Of a DNA stretch of 64,000 bases, positions 21,893 through 31,574 are shown piece by piece. This DNA comes from Brenneria roseae subsp. roseae (GTDB taxonomy: Bacteria > Pseudomonadota > Gammaproteobacteria > Enterobacterales > Enterobacteriaceae). The stretch lies in NCBI RefSeq assembly GCF_003115845.1, contig NZ_KZ819027.1, positions 121,202 through 185,201 on the forward strand, read 5' to 3'. Position 1 is the first letter of the stretch; each line of letters begins with the position of its first letter. The notes below the pieces were generated by a model. The model saw only the letters and a program-made list of their open reading frames with translations. It ran no database searches and was not told where the DNA came from. Position numbers and translations under genes: made by a program.

Positions 21893-21922
21893 AAAGACGC
21901 ACCATTTGGCAGCGTCTTTTTT
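21893..21922 (+). terminator. ridA terminator
   Basis: AAAGACGC pairs with GCGTCTTT around a loop, followed by a T-run. It lies 25 bp after ridA. Confidence 0.85.
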
Positions 21923-22173
21923 GACGGGCGGTCCTGCCCCTGCCCGTCACCCTGTGGGCCGTCACCCGGTGACGTTAAAAAATTTCTCCCGGTAATTTTT
22001 TCGTTCTCTCTCACCGCATCGCCCCTGACATGAATGGCTATGGTGCATAGCCATTCATAAAACGCCCCATCAGTGTGCAAAATTTTTCACTAAACAATGA
22101 CGGACGCGCACTTTGTCAAAATGGCGCATTTTATGCATTGTCCTATTATCGCTATCAAGCGTGATGCCTGGGG
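21923..22173. other. Gap before the Anbu operon, with strong hairpin
   Basis: 251 bp without a gene. It contains a perfect 13-bp stem with a 3-nt loop at 22030-22058 (ATGAATGGCTATG and its complement) and a smaller CGTCACC/GGTGACG palindrome near 21960. The last 70 bp are AT-rich and should hold the promoter of the operon starting at 22174. Confidence 0.6.
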
Positions 22174-23619
22174 ATGACAATGATAAAAATGAAACTTCCG
22201 ACTGCGCCTTACTACGACGAGATGATCTCGGAGGAAGGCAAACAACGTCAGCACTACAACTCCTATTGGCAATGGTTACAACAGACCGATCAGCAGGCAA
22301 TCCGTCAGAAAAAGGAACAGGCCGAGCTGTTGTTTCATCGGGTTGGGATAACCTTTAACGTTTATGGTGAAGAAGGAGGAACCGAGCGTTTAATTCCTTT
22401 CGACAGCGTGCCGCGCATTATTCCGGCCCATGAATGGCAACAGCTCGATCGCGGTATCCGTCAGCGGGTACAGGCGCTGAACGCGTTTCTGTACGATATC
22501 TACCATCAACAACATATTCTCAAAGCAGGTATTATTCCCAGCGAGCAGGTGCTGGCGAACGATCAGTACCAGCCCTGTATGCAGGGAGTCAATCTGCACA
22601 ACAATATCTACGCCCATATCACCGGCATCGATATGGTGCGTAACAACGACGGCAATTATTACGTACTGGAAGACAACCTGAGGACCCCTTCCGGCGTCTC
22701 TTATATGTTGGAAAACCGCAAAATGATGATGCGGCTCTACCCGGATCTGTTTGCCAGACAGCATATCGCACCTGTCGAACGCTACCCCAGCTACCTGCTG
22801 CAAACGCTGCGTGAAAGCACGCCCGTCGACGATCCTACCGTTGTGGTGATGACGCCGGGGCGCTTTAACAGTGCGTACTTCGAACACAGCTTTCTGGCTC
22901 AGCAAATGGGGGTCGAACTGGTGGAAAGCGCCGACCTGTTCGTCAAGGAAGGCGCGGTCTATATGCGCACCACGGAAGGCCCCTGTCAGGTGGACGTTAT
23001 TTATCGCCGCGTGGACGATGCCTTCCTCGATCCGCTGGCGTTCCGCGCCGATTCGATGCTCGGCGTGCCGGGCCTGTTGTCGGTCTATCGCACGGGTGGA
23101 GTGGTACTGGCCAATGCCATTGGCACCGGGGTGGCGGACGATAAGTCCATCTATCCCTATGTGCCGGATATGATCCGCTTCTACCTGTCCGAAGAACCGA
23201 TTCTGGGCAATATTCCGACCTGGCAGTGCCGCGATCCCAAAGAATTGAGCTACGTGCTCGACAATCTGGCCAGTATGGTGGTGAAAGAAGTCCACGGCGC
23301 GGGCGGCTACGGCATGCTGGTTGGCCCGAGGGCCTCGCGTCAGGAGATAGACGACTTCCGGCAGCGCCTGTTGGCAAACCCGCATAATTACATCGGGCAG
23401 GAAACGCTGGCGCTCTCCACCTGTCCCACCTTTGTCGAAGATGGTTTGGCTCCCCGCCACATTGACCTGCGCCCGTTCGCGCTGTTTGGCGAGGAGATCC
23501 GTCTGGTGCCGGGCGGTCTGACCCGCGTGGCGCTCACGGAAGGTTCACTGGTGGTCAACTCGTCGCAAGGCGGCGGTACGAAAGACACCTGGGTCATGGA
23601 GGAGGATGAATCATGCTAA
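22174..23619 (+). CDS. Circularly permuted ATP-grasp protein
   Basis: 481 residues of the circularly permuted ATP-grasp type 2 family. Marks are FNVYGEEGGTERLIPFDSVP, VLEDNLRTPSGVSYMLENRK, NAIGTGVADDKSIYPYVPDM and VVKEVHGAGGYGMLVGP. Such enzymes are predicted to ligate amino acids or peptides. It is the first gene of a tight operon with an alpha-E protein, a transglutaminase-like protein and Anbu; the next gene overlaps by 7 bp. The substrate is unknown. An alternative start is MKLPTAPYYDEM, five residues in. Confidence 0.9.
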   Translation: MTMIKMKLPTAPYYDEMISEEGKQRQHYNSYWQWLQQTDQQAIRQKKEQAELLFHRVGITFNVYGEEGGTERLIPFDSVPRIIPAHEWQQLDRGIRQRVQALNAFLYDIYHQQHILKAGIIPSEQVLANDQYQPCMQGVNLHNNIYAHITGIDMVRNNDGNYYVLEDNLRTPSGVSYMLENRKMMMRLYPDLFARQHIAPVERYPSYLLQTLRESTPVDDPTVVVMTPGRFNSAYFEHSFLAQQMGVELVESADLFVKEGAVYMRTTEGPCQVDVIYRRVDDAFLDPLAFRADSMLGVPGLLSVYRTGGVVLANAIGTGVADDKSIYPYVPDMIRFYLSEEPILGNIPTWQCRDPKELSYVLDNLASMVVKEVHGAGGYGMLVGPRASRQEIDDFRQRLLANPHNYIGQETLALSTCPTFVEDGLAPRHIDLRPFALFGEEIRLVPGGLTRVALTEGSLVVNSSQGGGTKDTWVMEEDESC

Positions 23620-24542
23620 GCCGCACAGCCAGTGAACTCTATTGGATGGCCCGTTATCTGGAACGGGCGGAAAGTCTCGCCCGCGTTCTGGATGTGACCT
23701 ATAAACTCTCCATGATGCCGCGCCACAGCCAGCAGCAGAACGATCTGGCGCTGCCGCTCAACCTGACCTACACCCACGAGCTGTTTCAGCAACGCTACGT
23801 TCGTTTTTCGATGAATAACCTGCTGAACTTCTTTGCGTTGGACAGCCAGAATCCGAGCAGCATTTACAACTGCATCGAGATGGCGTGGAACAACGCCCAT
23901 GCCGTGCGCGGCAGTCTGTCCTCCGAAGTCTGGGAGTGCATTAACACCACCCGGATTGATATCCGCAACCTGCGCCATCAAGGGGTCGATAAAATTGGCA
24001 TTGATGCGTTCTTTGACTGGGTGAAAGAGCGTTCTCACCTGTTCCGGGGCGCCATGTTCGGCACGCTGCTGCGTAACGATGCGCAGTGCTTTATTCGTCT
24101 TGGAACGTTGATAGAGCGAGCTTACGCCACCGCGCAGTTGCTCAACGTGAAAGACCAGCAGTTGAATAGCGATCCCGATCCGGTGCGAGAATATTATCGG
24201 CTGGATACGCTGTTGCGATCGGTCAGCGCGCGGGAAGCCTACCACAGTATCTATCGCCAGCCGATGAGCCGTGAAACCGTGACCGAACTGTTGGTATTAC
24301 GTGAGGATGTTCCGCGTTCGCTGCACGCCTGCGTGGGCGATCTGGTACAGCAACTGGAAGCCATTGGTAGTCAGCGGGCCAAGGTCCCCCATCGTCTCGC
24401 CCACCTGCTGCACGTCGAGCTGCGCTTCAGCACGCTGGATGACATTCTGGCCGACGATCTGCACCTTTATCTCAATAATTTTATCGGCAAAATCAATGAA
24501 CTGGCTGACAGCATCCGTCATACCTATCTGGAGGCGCTATGA
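23613..24542 (+). CDS. Alpha-E domain protein (DUF403)
   Basis: 309 residues, all-helical alpha-E family (MLSRTASELYWMARYLERAE; LRNDAQCFIRLGTLIERAYA; RSVSAREAYHSIYRQPMSRE). It starts inside the last codons of the ATP-grasp gene and ends inside the first codons of the transglutaminase gene, so the three are translationally coupled. Family function is unknown; it nearly always accompanies the permuted ATP-grasp and is presumed to act in the same peptide-modification pathway. Confidence 0.9.
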   Translation: MLSRTASELYWMARYLERAESLARVLDVTYKLSMMPRHSQQQNDLALPLNLTYTHELFQQRYVRFSMNNLLNFFALDSQNPSSIYNCIEMAWNNAHAVRGSLSSEVWECINTTRIDIRNLRHQGVDKIGIDAFFDWVKERSHLFRGAMFGTLLRNDAQCFIRLGTLIERAYATAQLLNVKDQQLNSDPDPVREYYRLDTLLRSVSAREAYHSIYRQPMSRETVTELLVLREDVPRSLHACVGDLVQQLEAIGSQRAKVPHRLAHLLHVELRFSTLDDILADDLHLYLNNFIGKINELADSIRHTYLEAL

Positions 24543-25363
24543 AACTCACCATCAATCACCTGACGCATTATCACTATGATGAGGAAGTGAAATTCAGCAC
24601 CCAGTACCTGCGCCTGACGCCGCAGAACTCGGCCCGCCAGCAGATTCGGGAATGGAAACTGACGCTGCCCGCCTCGGCCGTTGCCACCACCGACGCCTAC
24701 GGTAACGTTCTGCACGTGCTGACCCTCGATGTTCCGCATCACGACATCACGATTCACGCTCAAGGCGTGGTAGAAATCGCCGATAACGCAGAAGAGGTTT
24801 ATCACAGTAATGAGACTGATCCCTTATCACCGCTGGTGTTTCTGCGAGCCACGCCGCTGACCGAGGCTGATAGCAGCATTCGTGAGTTTGCGATGCGCTA
24901 TTATCGGCCCGACGCACCGGAAGAAAGCCTGAATACGCTGATGGCGGAATTACAGTTGAAAATGCCGTATACTCCCGGCGCGACGCAGGTTCAGGATACC
25001 GCCGCCGTCGCGTTTGCCATGCAGAAAGGCGTCTGTCAGGATCACACCCACGTCTTTCTGGCCTGTTGCCGCAGCCTGCATATCCCGGCCCGCTATGTAA
25101 GCGGCTATGTGTATAGTCAGGATACCCAGCACGTGGCGATGCACGCCTGGGCCGAAGTCTGGCTGGACGGTCGCTGGCAGGGATTTGATATTACCAATAA
25201 CACCCGGGAGCTCCATCAACACCTGTGGCTGGCGGTGGGCATGGATTATCTGGATGCCTGTCCGGTACGCGGGACACGGCTTGGCGGCGGGTGTGAAGAG
25301 ATGTTTTCAGAGGCTGAAGTACGCCTGTTTGAACAACAGCAACAGGTACAGCAGCAACAGTAA
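24539..25363 (+). CDS. Transglutaminase-like cysteine protease family protein
   Basis: 274 residues. The N-terminal beta domain (MKLTINHLTHYHYDEEVKFS; YLRLTPQNSARQQI) is typical of bacterial transglutaminase-like proteins. The catalytic core has Cys in QKGVCQDHTHVFLACCRSLH, His in VAMHAWAEVWLDGRWQGFD and the following Asp, so the triad is intact. It overlaps the alpha-E gene by 4 bp. A glutamine-rich C-terminal tail (EQQQQVQQQQ) is probably disordered. It likely cleaves or crosslinks peptides made by the operon. Confidence 0.9.
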   Translation: MKLTINHLTHYHYDEEVKFSTQYLRLTPQNSARQQIREWKLTLPASAVATTDAYGNVLHVLTLDVPHHDITIHAQGVVEIADNAEEVYHSNETDPLSPLVFLRATPLTEADSSIREFAMRYYRPDAPEESLNTLMAELQLKMPYTPGATQVQDTAAVAFAMQKGVCQDHTHVFLACCRSLHIPARYVSGYVYSQDTQHVAMHAWAEVWLDGRWQGFDITNNTRELHQHLWLAVGMDYLDACPVRGTRLGGGCEEMFSEAEVRLFEQQQQVQQQQ

Positions 25364-25385
25364 ATTTTTTAACGAGAAGGTATCT

Positions 25386-26123
25386 ATGACGTACTGTGTG
25401 GCCATGCGTCTGTCCGACGGTTTGGTATTTGCTTCAGATTCCCGCACCAACGCCGGTGTCGATCACATTGCAACGTTCAAAAAACTTCATGTTTTTCATC
25501 ATGAAGGTGAACGAGTTCTGGTGATTCAGTGCGCAGGTAATCTGGCCACCACGCAGAGTATCATCAGCCTGCTCAACGCCCGCATTGAGGCACAGCACAC
25601 GCCCAACCTGATGCAGGTCAATTCCCTGTATGACGCCGCCACGCTGCTGGGAGAAACCGTGCGTGAAGTGATTTATCGCGATAGCCAGTCCCAGCAGAGC
25701 GGCAGCAATACCAACTTCGGCTGTAATCTGCTGCTGGGCGGCCAGATTGGCGATGAAGAACCGCGGTTATTCCATATTTACCCTGAAGGCAACTTCATCG
25801 AAGCCACCCGCGATACGCCTTATTTCCAAATCGGCGAAAGCAAGTACGGTAAACCGATTATCGATCGGGTGCTGAGTATGGATACGCCGCTGGAACAGGC
25901 GATGTGTTGTGCATTAATCTCCATCGATTCCACCCTGCGCAGCAATCTGTCCGTCGGGCTGCCGCTGGACGTCATGATTTATCGCAACAACAGTTTTGAC
26001 GTCAGCGAACAACAGCGAATCACCGAGAATAACCCCTATTTTGCCACCATCCGCAAGGCGTGGGCGGAAGGATTGCTGAACACATTCCGTCAGCTTCCTC
26101 CCTTCCCTGAGAGACAAAAATAG
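25386..26123 (+). CDS. Anbu (bacterial proteasome-like peptidase)
   Basis: 245 residues, an Ntn hydrolase of the Anbu family, proposed ancestor of proteasome beta subunits and HslV. After Met removal the N-terminal Thr of TYCVAMRLSDGLVFASDSRT is the nucleophile; Asp17 and the Lys pair in ATFKKLHVF complete the proteasome-like active site. The start is fixed at ATG 25386 with GAGAAGG upstream; a longer frame beginning inside the previous gene would bury the Thr and is rejected. Terminal gene of the operon, 22 bp after the transglutaminase gene. Confidence 0.92.
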   Translation: MTYCVAMRLSDGLVFASDSRTNAGVDHIATFKKLHVFHHEGERVLVIQCAGNLATTQSIISLLNARIEAQHTPNLMQVNSLYDAATLLGETVREVIYRDSQSQQSGSNTNFGCNLLLGGQIGDEEPRLFHIYPEGNFIEATRDTPYFQIGESKYGKPIIDRVLSMDTPLEQAMCCALISIDSTLRSNLSVGLPLDVMIYRNNSFDVSEQQRITENNPYFATIRKAWAEGLLNTFRQLPPFPERQK

Positions 26124-26145
26124 CCGCTTCACGACCACCAGAAGG

Positions 26146-27732
26146 CTATGCGTCAGCGGCGTCCATCACTTCCCGCAGCCAGCCGCAGCGCATTTCCGGT
26201 ACGGCATCCAACAACCGTTGGGTATAATCATCCAGCGGCGGCGATAGCGCTTCGTCCACCGCGCCCTGACGAATAATCTGCCCGTTTTTCAATACCGCCA
26301 CGTTGTCCGCGATTTCCCGGACAACATGGAGATCGTGGGTGATAAACAGATAAGAGACACCGGTTTCCTGCTGAATCTGCGCCAATAGCGCCAGTACATC
26401 CCGCGCCACCAGCGGATCCAGCGCAGACGTCGGTTCATCACAGACAATCACCGCCGGTGAAGCCGCCAACGCCCGGGCGATGCAAACGCGCTGCTTCTGA
26501 CCGCCGGAAAGCGATGCCGGGTAGCGTTCGGCAACCGTCGCCGGCAACCCAACCTGATGCAGCAAATCACCAACGCGTATACGCCGCTGCACAGCAGGTA
26601 AGTCCGTCAGACAGGCGATGGTGCGTTCAATCTGCACCCCTACCGTCAAACGTGGATTCAACGCGGTATCAGGATGCTGATGGATCATTTGTATTGATTG
26701 CAAATGCTGACGGGTACGCTTCGCCAATCGGGCTGGCAGGCGCTCGCCATGTAGCAAAATGTCACCGCTTGTCGGAGAGATCAGCCCACAGACCGCACGC
26801 CCCAGCGTCGATTTTCCCGAGCCGGATTCACCAATGACCGCCAGCGTCCGTCCGCGGCCAAGTTGCAGCGAAACCGACGCCAGTACGCGCTGACGCTCGT
26901 AATGAACACTGACCGTGCGGATATCCAGCAGGGTAGCATCCGGCGGCGGCAGAGGCTGCCGGTGCCCGCCTCTTACCTGCAACAGTTGGCGGGTATAGTC
27001 TTCCTTTGGCTGAGCCAGCAGTTGCGCCGTTTCTCCGGTTTCAACCTGACGGCCGTTGCGCAACACCATGATGCGGTTGCTGAGCTGAGCAACCACGGCC
27101 AGATCGTGACTGATATAAAGCGCGGCGACGCCGGTTAAACGAATAATGTCGTCAATGGCTTTCAGTACGCCCAACTGCGTGGTGACATCCAGCGCCGTCG
27201 TCGGTTCATCAAAGATAATCAGCTCAGGCCCGGCGCACATCGCCATGGCAATCATTGCGCGTTGAAGTTGTCCGCCGGATACCTGATGCGGGTAGCGCTT
27301 GAAAAACACCGCGGGCTCCGGCAGAGAGAGCAGACCGAACAGCGTCAGCGCCCGTTCAATCGCCTGCTTGCGGGACAACACATGATGACGCACGGCGGCC
27401 TCAATCACCTGTTCGCCGATGGCTTGCGCCGGATTAAACGCCGCACTGGCAGATTGCGCCACGTAGGCGATGCGCATACCGCGGATTTTTCGCAGCTGCC
27501 GCGCCGTAAGCGCGGCCAGATTGATATTCTGCAACCAGATATTGCCGTGCTGAATACGCATGCCATGACGACAATGGCCGAGAATAGCCTGCCCGATGGT
27601 CGATTTCCCGGCGCCGGATTCGCCAATCAGCCCCAGCACTTCACCTTTTTTCAGGCTGAAGGAGATGTCCTGCACCAGCGTCTGGTCGCCCGCCACAACG
27701 CAAAGCTGCTCAACGCGCAATAAATCATCCAT
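26146..27732 (-). CDS. Dipeptide-type ABC transporter, fused ATPase
   Basis: 528 residues carrying two complete ABC ATPase domains (DppD and DppF in one chain). Domain 1 has GESGAGKST, VSGGQLQRAMI and FDEPTTALD; domain 2 has GESGSGKST, LSGGQKQRVCIA and CDEPTSALD. It powers import of a peptide or similar solute with the two permeases and the binding protein encoded upstream. It overlaps the preceding permease gene by 8 bp. It converges with anbu across 22 bp. Confidence 0.93.
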   Translation of the reverse strand: MDDLLRVEQLCVVAGDQTLVQDISFSLKKGEVLGLIGESGAGKSTIGQAILGHCRHGMRIQHGNIWLQNINLAALTARQLRKIRGMRIAYVAQSASAAFNPAQAIGEQVIEAAVRHHVLSRKQAIERALTLFGLLSLPEPAVFFKRYPHQVSGGQLQRAMIAMAMCAGPELIIFDEPTTALDVTTQLGVLKAIDDIIRLTGVAALYISHDLAVVAQLSNRIMVLRNGRQVETGETAQLLAQPKEDYTRQLLQVRGGHRQPLPPPDATLLDIRTVSVHYERQRVLASVSLQLGRGRTLAVIGESGSGKSTLGRAVCGLISPTSGDILLHGERLPARLAKRTRQHLQSIQMIHQHPDTALNPRLTVGVQIERTIACLTDLPAVQRRIRVGDLLHQVGLPATVAERYPASLSGGQKQRVCIARALAASPAVIVCDEPTSALDPLVARDVLALLAQIQQETGVSYLFITHDLHVVREIADNVAVLKNGQIIRQGAVDEALSPPLDDYTQRLLDAVPEMRCGWLREVMDAADA

Positions 27733-28579
27733 GTCGGCCTCCCTGCCAGTTGCGTTCGTTGCGGCTCAGCAGCCAGTCGGCTACCGCATTCAGCGAAATC
27801 GCCAGCAGGGCGATCGCCGCCCCCGGCACCAGCGCCGCCCAGACGCCAAACAGGATGCCGTCTTTATTGTCGCGCGCCAGTCCCCCCCAGTCCGCCGTCG
27901 GTGGCTGGATCCCCATGCCAAGAAATGACAGTGCGGACAGAAACAGCAGAATGAAAATAAACCGCATGGCAAACTCCGCCACCAGCGTGGTCAATGCGTT
28001 AGGCAAAATTTCCCGCCACAGGATCCAGCGCATGGATTCGCCGCGCATCCGCGCGACTTCAATAAATTCCTGCGCGGCGATGTCCACCGCCAGCGCACGG
28101 GCCACACGCAATACCCGCGTGGCCTCAAGCACCCCCAGCACCAGAATAATGGTCAGCGTACTCTTCGGCAGCATCGCCAGCACCACCAGCGCCAGAATCA
28201 ACGTCGGGATCGCCATCAGCACATCGTTCACACGGGAAATCAGCTGATCCACCCAACCGCCACACACGCCCGCCAGAAATCCCAGCAGCGTGCCAAGCAA
28301 AAAAGCCAGCAGCGCCGCCATAGCCGTGACCGCCAGCGAGGTTCGCGTTCCCCAGATCAACCGTGAGAACAGATCTCTGCCCAGATTGTCCGTCCCCAGC
28401 AGGGCGTTATCCATCGGCCCCAGCCAGGCGCCGCCGATCACCTGTTCAGCCGGATACGGGGCAATCCACGGCGCCAGCAACGCCACCAAAATAAAAACGC
28501 TCAGCCCTGACAGGCCGAGCAGCGCGGAAGGTTTTATCGCAGGCATTCGGTAGAATCCATTTCTCTTAACATATTGCAT
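27725..28579 (-). CDS. ABC transporter permease, DppC type
   Basis: 284 residues, inner-membrane permease of the peptide/nickel subfamily. It has about six helices and the EAA loop EVARMRGESMRWILWREILP for ATPase contact. Substrate-family marks are LLGTDNLGRDLFSRLIWGTR and FLSALSFLGMGIQPPTADWG. The start may be MQYVKRNG or MPAIKPSALL eleven codons later; spacing to GGGAGA favours a later start. Second permease of the operon. Confidence 0.9.
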   Translation of the reverse strand: MQYVKRNGFYRMPAIKPSALLGLSGLSVFILVALLAPWIAPYPAEQVIGGAWLGPMDNALLGTDNLGRDLFSRLIWGTRTSLAVTAMAALLAFLLGTLLGFLAGVCGGWVDQLISRVNDVLMAIPTLILALVVLAMLPKSTLTIILVLGVLEATRVLRVARALAVDIAAQEFIEVARMRGESMRWILWREILPNALTTLVAEFAMRFIFILLFLSALSFLGMGIQPPTADWGGLARDNKDGILFGVWAALVPGAAIALLAISLNAVADWLLSRNERNWQGGRHG

Positions 28580-28609
28580 TCTCCCACGTGGCTTACGCTG
28601 CCCCGGGAA

Positions 28610-29626
28610 TCAACGAGCATGACGCAAACGAGGATTCGCGATCAGCGCGACCACATCCGCAAGGAGATTCAGCAAGATATAAATCGCCGCCAGCACCAGC
28701 GCACATCCCTGGATCACCGGCATATCGCGTTTACTGATGCTATCGACCATATACTGTCCCAGTCCGGCATAAACGAAGACGTTTTCTACAATAACCACGC
28801 CGACCATCAGATAAGCCAGATTCAGGACGATGACGTTGATAATCGGTCCCCAGGCATTCGGCAGCACATGGCGGAGTAAAATACCAGAAGGCGAGATGCC
28901 TTTCAGCAAGGCGGTATCAACATAGGCGGCGCTCTGCGCACTGATGAGCGCCGCGCGGGTCATATTACTCATATGACCCAACACCGCCAGTACCAGCGTG
29001 ATGCAGGGCAAGGCTATCGCGGTCAACCGCGATGATAACGGCATGCCTTCACTCACGCTGCTGTTGCTGGGCAGCCAGAACAGCGTGATAGAGAAAATCA
29101 GGATCAGAAGATAACCCGAGAAAAACTCCGGCAGCGCCACCGCCGTGCGGGTAAACAGGCTTAATAATCGATCGAGCCAACTCCCCTGATAGCGCACGGA
29201 AAGAAACCCCATCAACAAGGCGAGCGGCACCGCCACCGCAGCGGTGACGCCTGCCAGAAACAGCGTATTTTCAAGGCGCGAGAGTAGCACGGGGGCGATA
29301 TCCTGACGGCTGGTAAAGCTCTGCCCGAAATCCCCCCGCAATACTCCGCCCAACCAGGAGAGATAACGAGATAGCGCGCTTTGATCGAGCCCCAATTGCA
29401 GGTTCAGCGCCTTCACCGCTTCCGGCGTGGCGGATTGCCCCAGAATGGCCGTCGCCGGATTCCCCGGCAACAGCTGAATGCCGGCAAAAATCAGCACCGA
29501 CACCACGACAATCATCAGAACGCCCACCACAAGGCGACGTAAAATCATCGCCAGCAGTGGAAAACGATCGCTAAAAAACCCGCCATTACCTGACATCAGG
29601 TTACCTGTATTCAGCTTGCCAGCCAC
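28610..29626 (-). CDS. ABC transporter permease, DppB type
   Basis: 338 residues. The first membrane helix begins after about 30 residues (MILRRLVVGVLMIVVVSVLI). GIQLLPGNPATAILG and the EAA-like TALLKGISPSGILLRHVLPN loop are DppB marks. The start overlaps the substrate-binding-protein stop by 16 bp; an internal MILRRL start would avoid the overlap. Works as heterodimer with the next permease. Confidence 0.9.
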   Translation of the reverse strand: MAGKLNTGNLMSGNGGFFSDRFPLLAMILRRLVVGVLMIVVVSVLIFAGIQLLPGNPATAILGQSATPEAVKALNLQLGLDQSALSRYLSWLGGVLRGDFGQSFTSRQDIAPVLLSRLENTLFLAGVTAAVAVPLALLMGFLSVRYQGSWLDRLLSLFTRTAVALPEFFSGYLLILIFSITLFWLPSNSSVSEGMPLSSRLTAIALPCITLVLAVLGHMSNMTRAALISAQSAAYVDTALLKGISPSGILLRHVLPNAWGPIINVIVLNLAYLMVGVVIVENVFVYAGLGQYMVDSISKRDMPVIQGCALVLAAIYILLNLLADVVALIANPRLRHAR

Positions 29627-31155
29627 ACTTTCTCCGCAGCACGGTTGCCACTCAGCGGGAAGCCAGGAACCGCGTTCAGTCCTCTGACTCTAGTGCTGCA
29701 CGCATCCAGCGCATCAGCATACAACGGGATAATCTCGCTGCCCTGTTCCACCAACATCAGTTGGATATCGTGGTAGATTTGACGCCGTTTGTCTTCATTC
29801 TGTTCGCCACGCGCGGATTCCACCAGTTGGTCAAACGCAGGTTCATGCCAGAAAGACTCATTCCACGGCGCTTTGCTGGTAAATACCAGCGACAGCAGCG
29901 CATCAGCCGTCGGTCGCATTGACCAGTTGGAAGACACAAACGGTTTCTTCATCCAGACATTATCCCAGAAAGCATCGTCCGGCACACGCTCCACCGTGAG
30001 CGGAATACCGGCACGCTGGGCTGATGCCTGATAGAGCTGACCCGCATCCACCGCGCCGGGGAAACCGGCATCGGCGACGGACAACACCAGCGGGCCGCTG
30101 AATCCGGCTTTCTGCCAGTGGTATTTGGCTTTTTCTGGATCGTAAGGACGCTGTGGAATGTCTTTGGCGAAATAGCGATTCGACGGGAAAATCGGGTTGT
30201 CGTTCGCCACGCTGGCGTAACCGCCCAGCACGGTATCGACGATCTGCTGACGATCGATGGCGTACTTCAACGCCAGACGCCCGTCCTGCGATGTGAAAGG
30301 CGCGACGTTACCCAGGCCGGGGAACGTGAAAATAAACGCGTCGCGTGAACGCAGCAGTTGCAGATTCGGCATATTTTCAATGCGGCTGACAATACGCGGG
30401 TTTACGCGGTTGATAATGTGCGCGGAGCCACTGACCAGCGCGGCCACGCGTGCGGTTGAATCGTTCATCGCCAGCGTTTCCACCGAATCGACATGTCCGC
30501 GTTCGCTGTTCCAGTGATTCGGATTACGTTTCACCCGCGTACGCACGCCCGGCTGGAAGCTTTCCAGAATAAAGGCGCCGGTGCCGATCCCTTTATCGAA
30601 GGATTCATTTTCCGGCGTAATGGCGAAATGCACATCACCCAGCAATGCAATAAATTCGACGTTCGGCTCACTAAGGCGAATGGTCACTTCAAGCGCCCCC
30701 GTCGCTTCCAGCGACGTGACCGGGTCCAGATAGCCTTTTACCGCCGAGCTGGATGTTTCGCCACGATGGTGATTAAGCGAGTAAACCACATCTTTCGCCG
30801 TCAACGGACGACCATCGTGGAACTGGACGCCGGAACGGATTTTTAAAATCCACAGGCGACCGCCTTCCGAGCTGTCCCAGGATTCAGCCAGCGATGGGAT
30901 GAGATCCCCTTGTTCATCCAGTTCCACCAAATTATTGAACAGTTGGGAGCCGACAAAATACATGTAGGTTTCAAACCAGAACGCAGGATCCAGACGATCG
31001 GTACTGGAAGCGTTATCCACTCCCACAATCAGATGCCCGCCTTTTTTCGGCGTCTCATCGGCTTGCGCCCCCCAGGCATAGCCCAACGGCCAGCCCGCTG
31101 TCGCGGCGGCAACGGAAACAGCACAGGCACCCTTAATAAAATGACGGCGATTCAT
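29611..31155 (-). CDS. Tat-exported peptide-type solute-binding protein
   Basis: 514 residues. It begins with MNRRHFIKGACAVSVAAATA, a twin-arginine signal, so it is exported folded. The mature part is a SBP_bac_5 (DppA/OppA-like) protein with the typical WDSSEGGRLWILKIRSGVQF-type first lobe and FHDGRPLTAKDVVYSLNHH. The Tat rather than Sec route is less common in this family and may indicate a metal or cofactor bound in the cytoplasm. First gene of the four-gene transporter operon. Confidence 0.9.
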   Translation of the reverse strand: MNRRHFIKGACAVSVAAATAGWPLGYAWGAQADETPKKGGHLIVGVDNASSTDRLDPAFWFETYMYFVGSQLFNNLVELDEQGDLIPSLAESWDSSEGGRLWILKIRSGVQFHDGRPLTAKDVVYSLNHHRGETSSSAVKGYLDPVTSLEATGALEVTIRLSEPNVEFIALLGDVHFAITPENESFDKGIGTGAFILESFQPGVRTRVKRNPNHWNSERGHVDSVETLAMNDSTARVAALVSGSAHIINRVNPRIVSRIENMPNLQLLRSRDAFIFTFPGLGNVAPFTSQDGRLALKYAIDRQQIVDTVLGGYASVANDNPIFPSNRYFAKDIPQRPYDPEKAKYHWQKAGFSGPLVLSVADAGFPGAVDAGQLYQASAQRAGIPLTVERVPDDAFWDNVWMKKPFVSSNWSMRPTADALLSLVFTSKAPWNESFWHEPAFDQLVESARGEQNEDKRRQIYHDIQLMLVEQGSEIIPLYADALDACSTRVRGLNAVPGFPLSGNRAAEKVWLAS

Positions 31156-31535
31156 GATGTTATATTCCCTTCGTTATTCCATCTTTCGTGGAGTGATATG
31201 GTTATTATCGTTATCAAAAATACACTTATGACGTGTTATGGCGATTTTATCGCCGCGTGACCACGTTGACGGACGAGAAGACGCGTCTGTGCGCCCCGTT
31301 CACATCCTATCCTCTGTCCAAGAATCAGAACGCTTTCCGCCATCGTCACTACGCTGATGCATTAATAAAAAAATTATGAACACATTACTGAAAGCACTTC
31401 TGGATGTCTAGATGCCTTGATAGCTAAATACCGGCAATCCATTGCAACACCGCATATACCAAGCCTTTGCCGGCAGCGCTGCTTTTATGGTTATATTTTG
31501 TTCAAGTATGAATTGTCTTCGACATGCTATTTTCT

Positions 31536-31549
31536 TTGCTCTACATCAA
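31536..31549 (+). promoter_or_regulatory. FNR-like site of nrdDG
   Basis: TTGCTCTACATCAA matches TTGATNNNNATCAA at nine of ten fixed positions. It lies about 160 bp before nrdD, as expected for anaerobic activation of the class III reductase. Confidence 0.6.
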
Positions 31550-31574
31550 TAAAATGGTGAGATCTGCGCACCAA

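Noticed and set aside
22390-23460. 356-codon frame antisense to the ATP-grasp gene
   Set aside because: A shadow of a real gene; composition is that of complementary codons.
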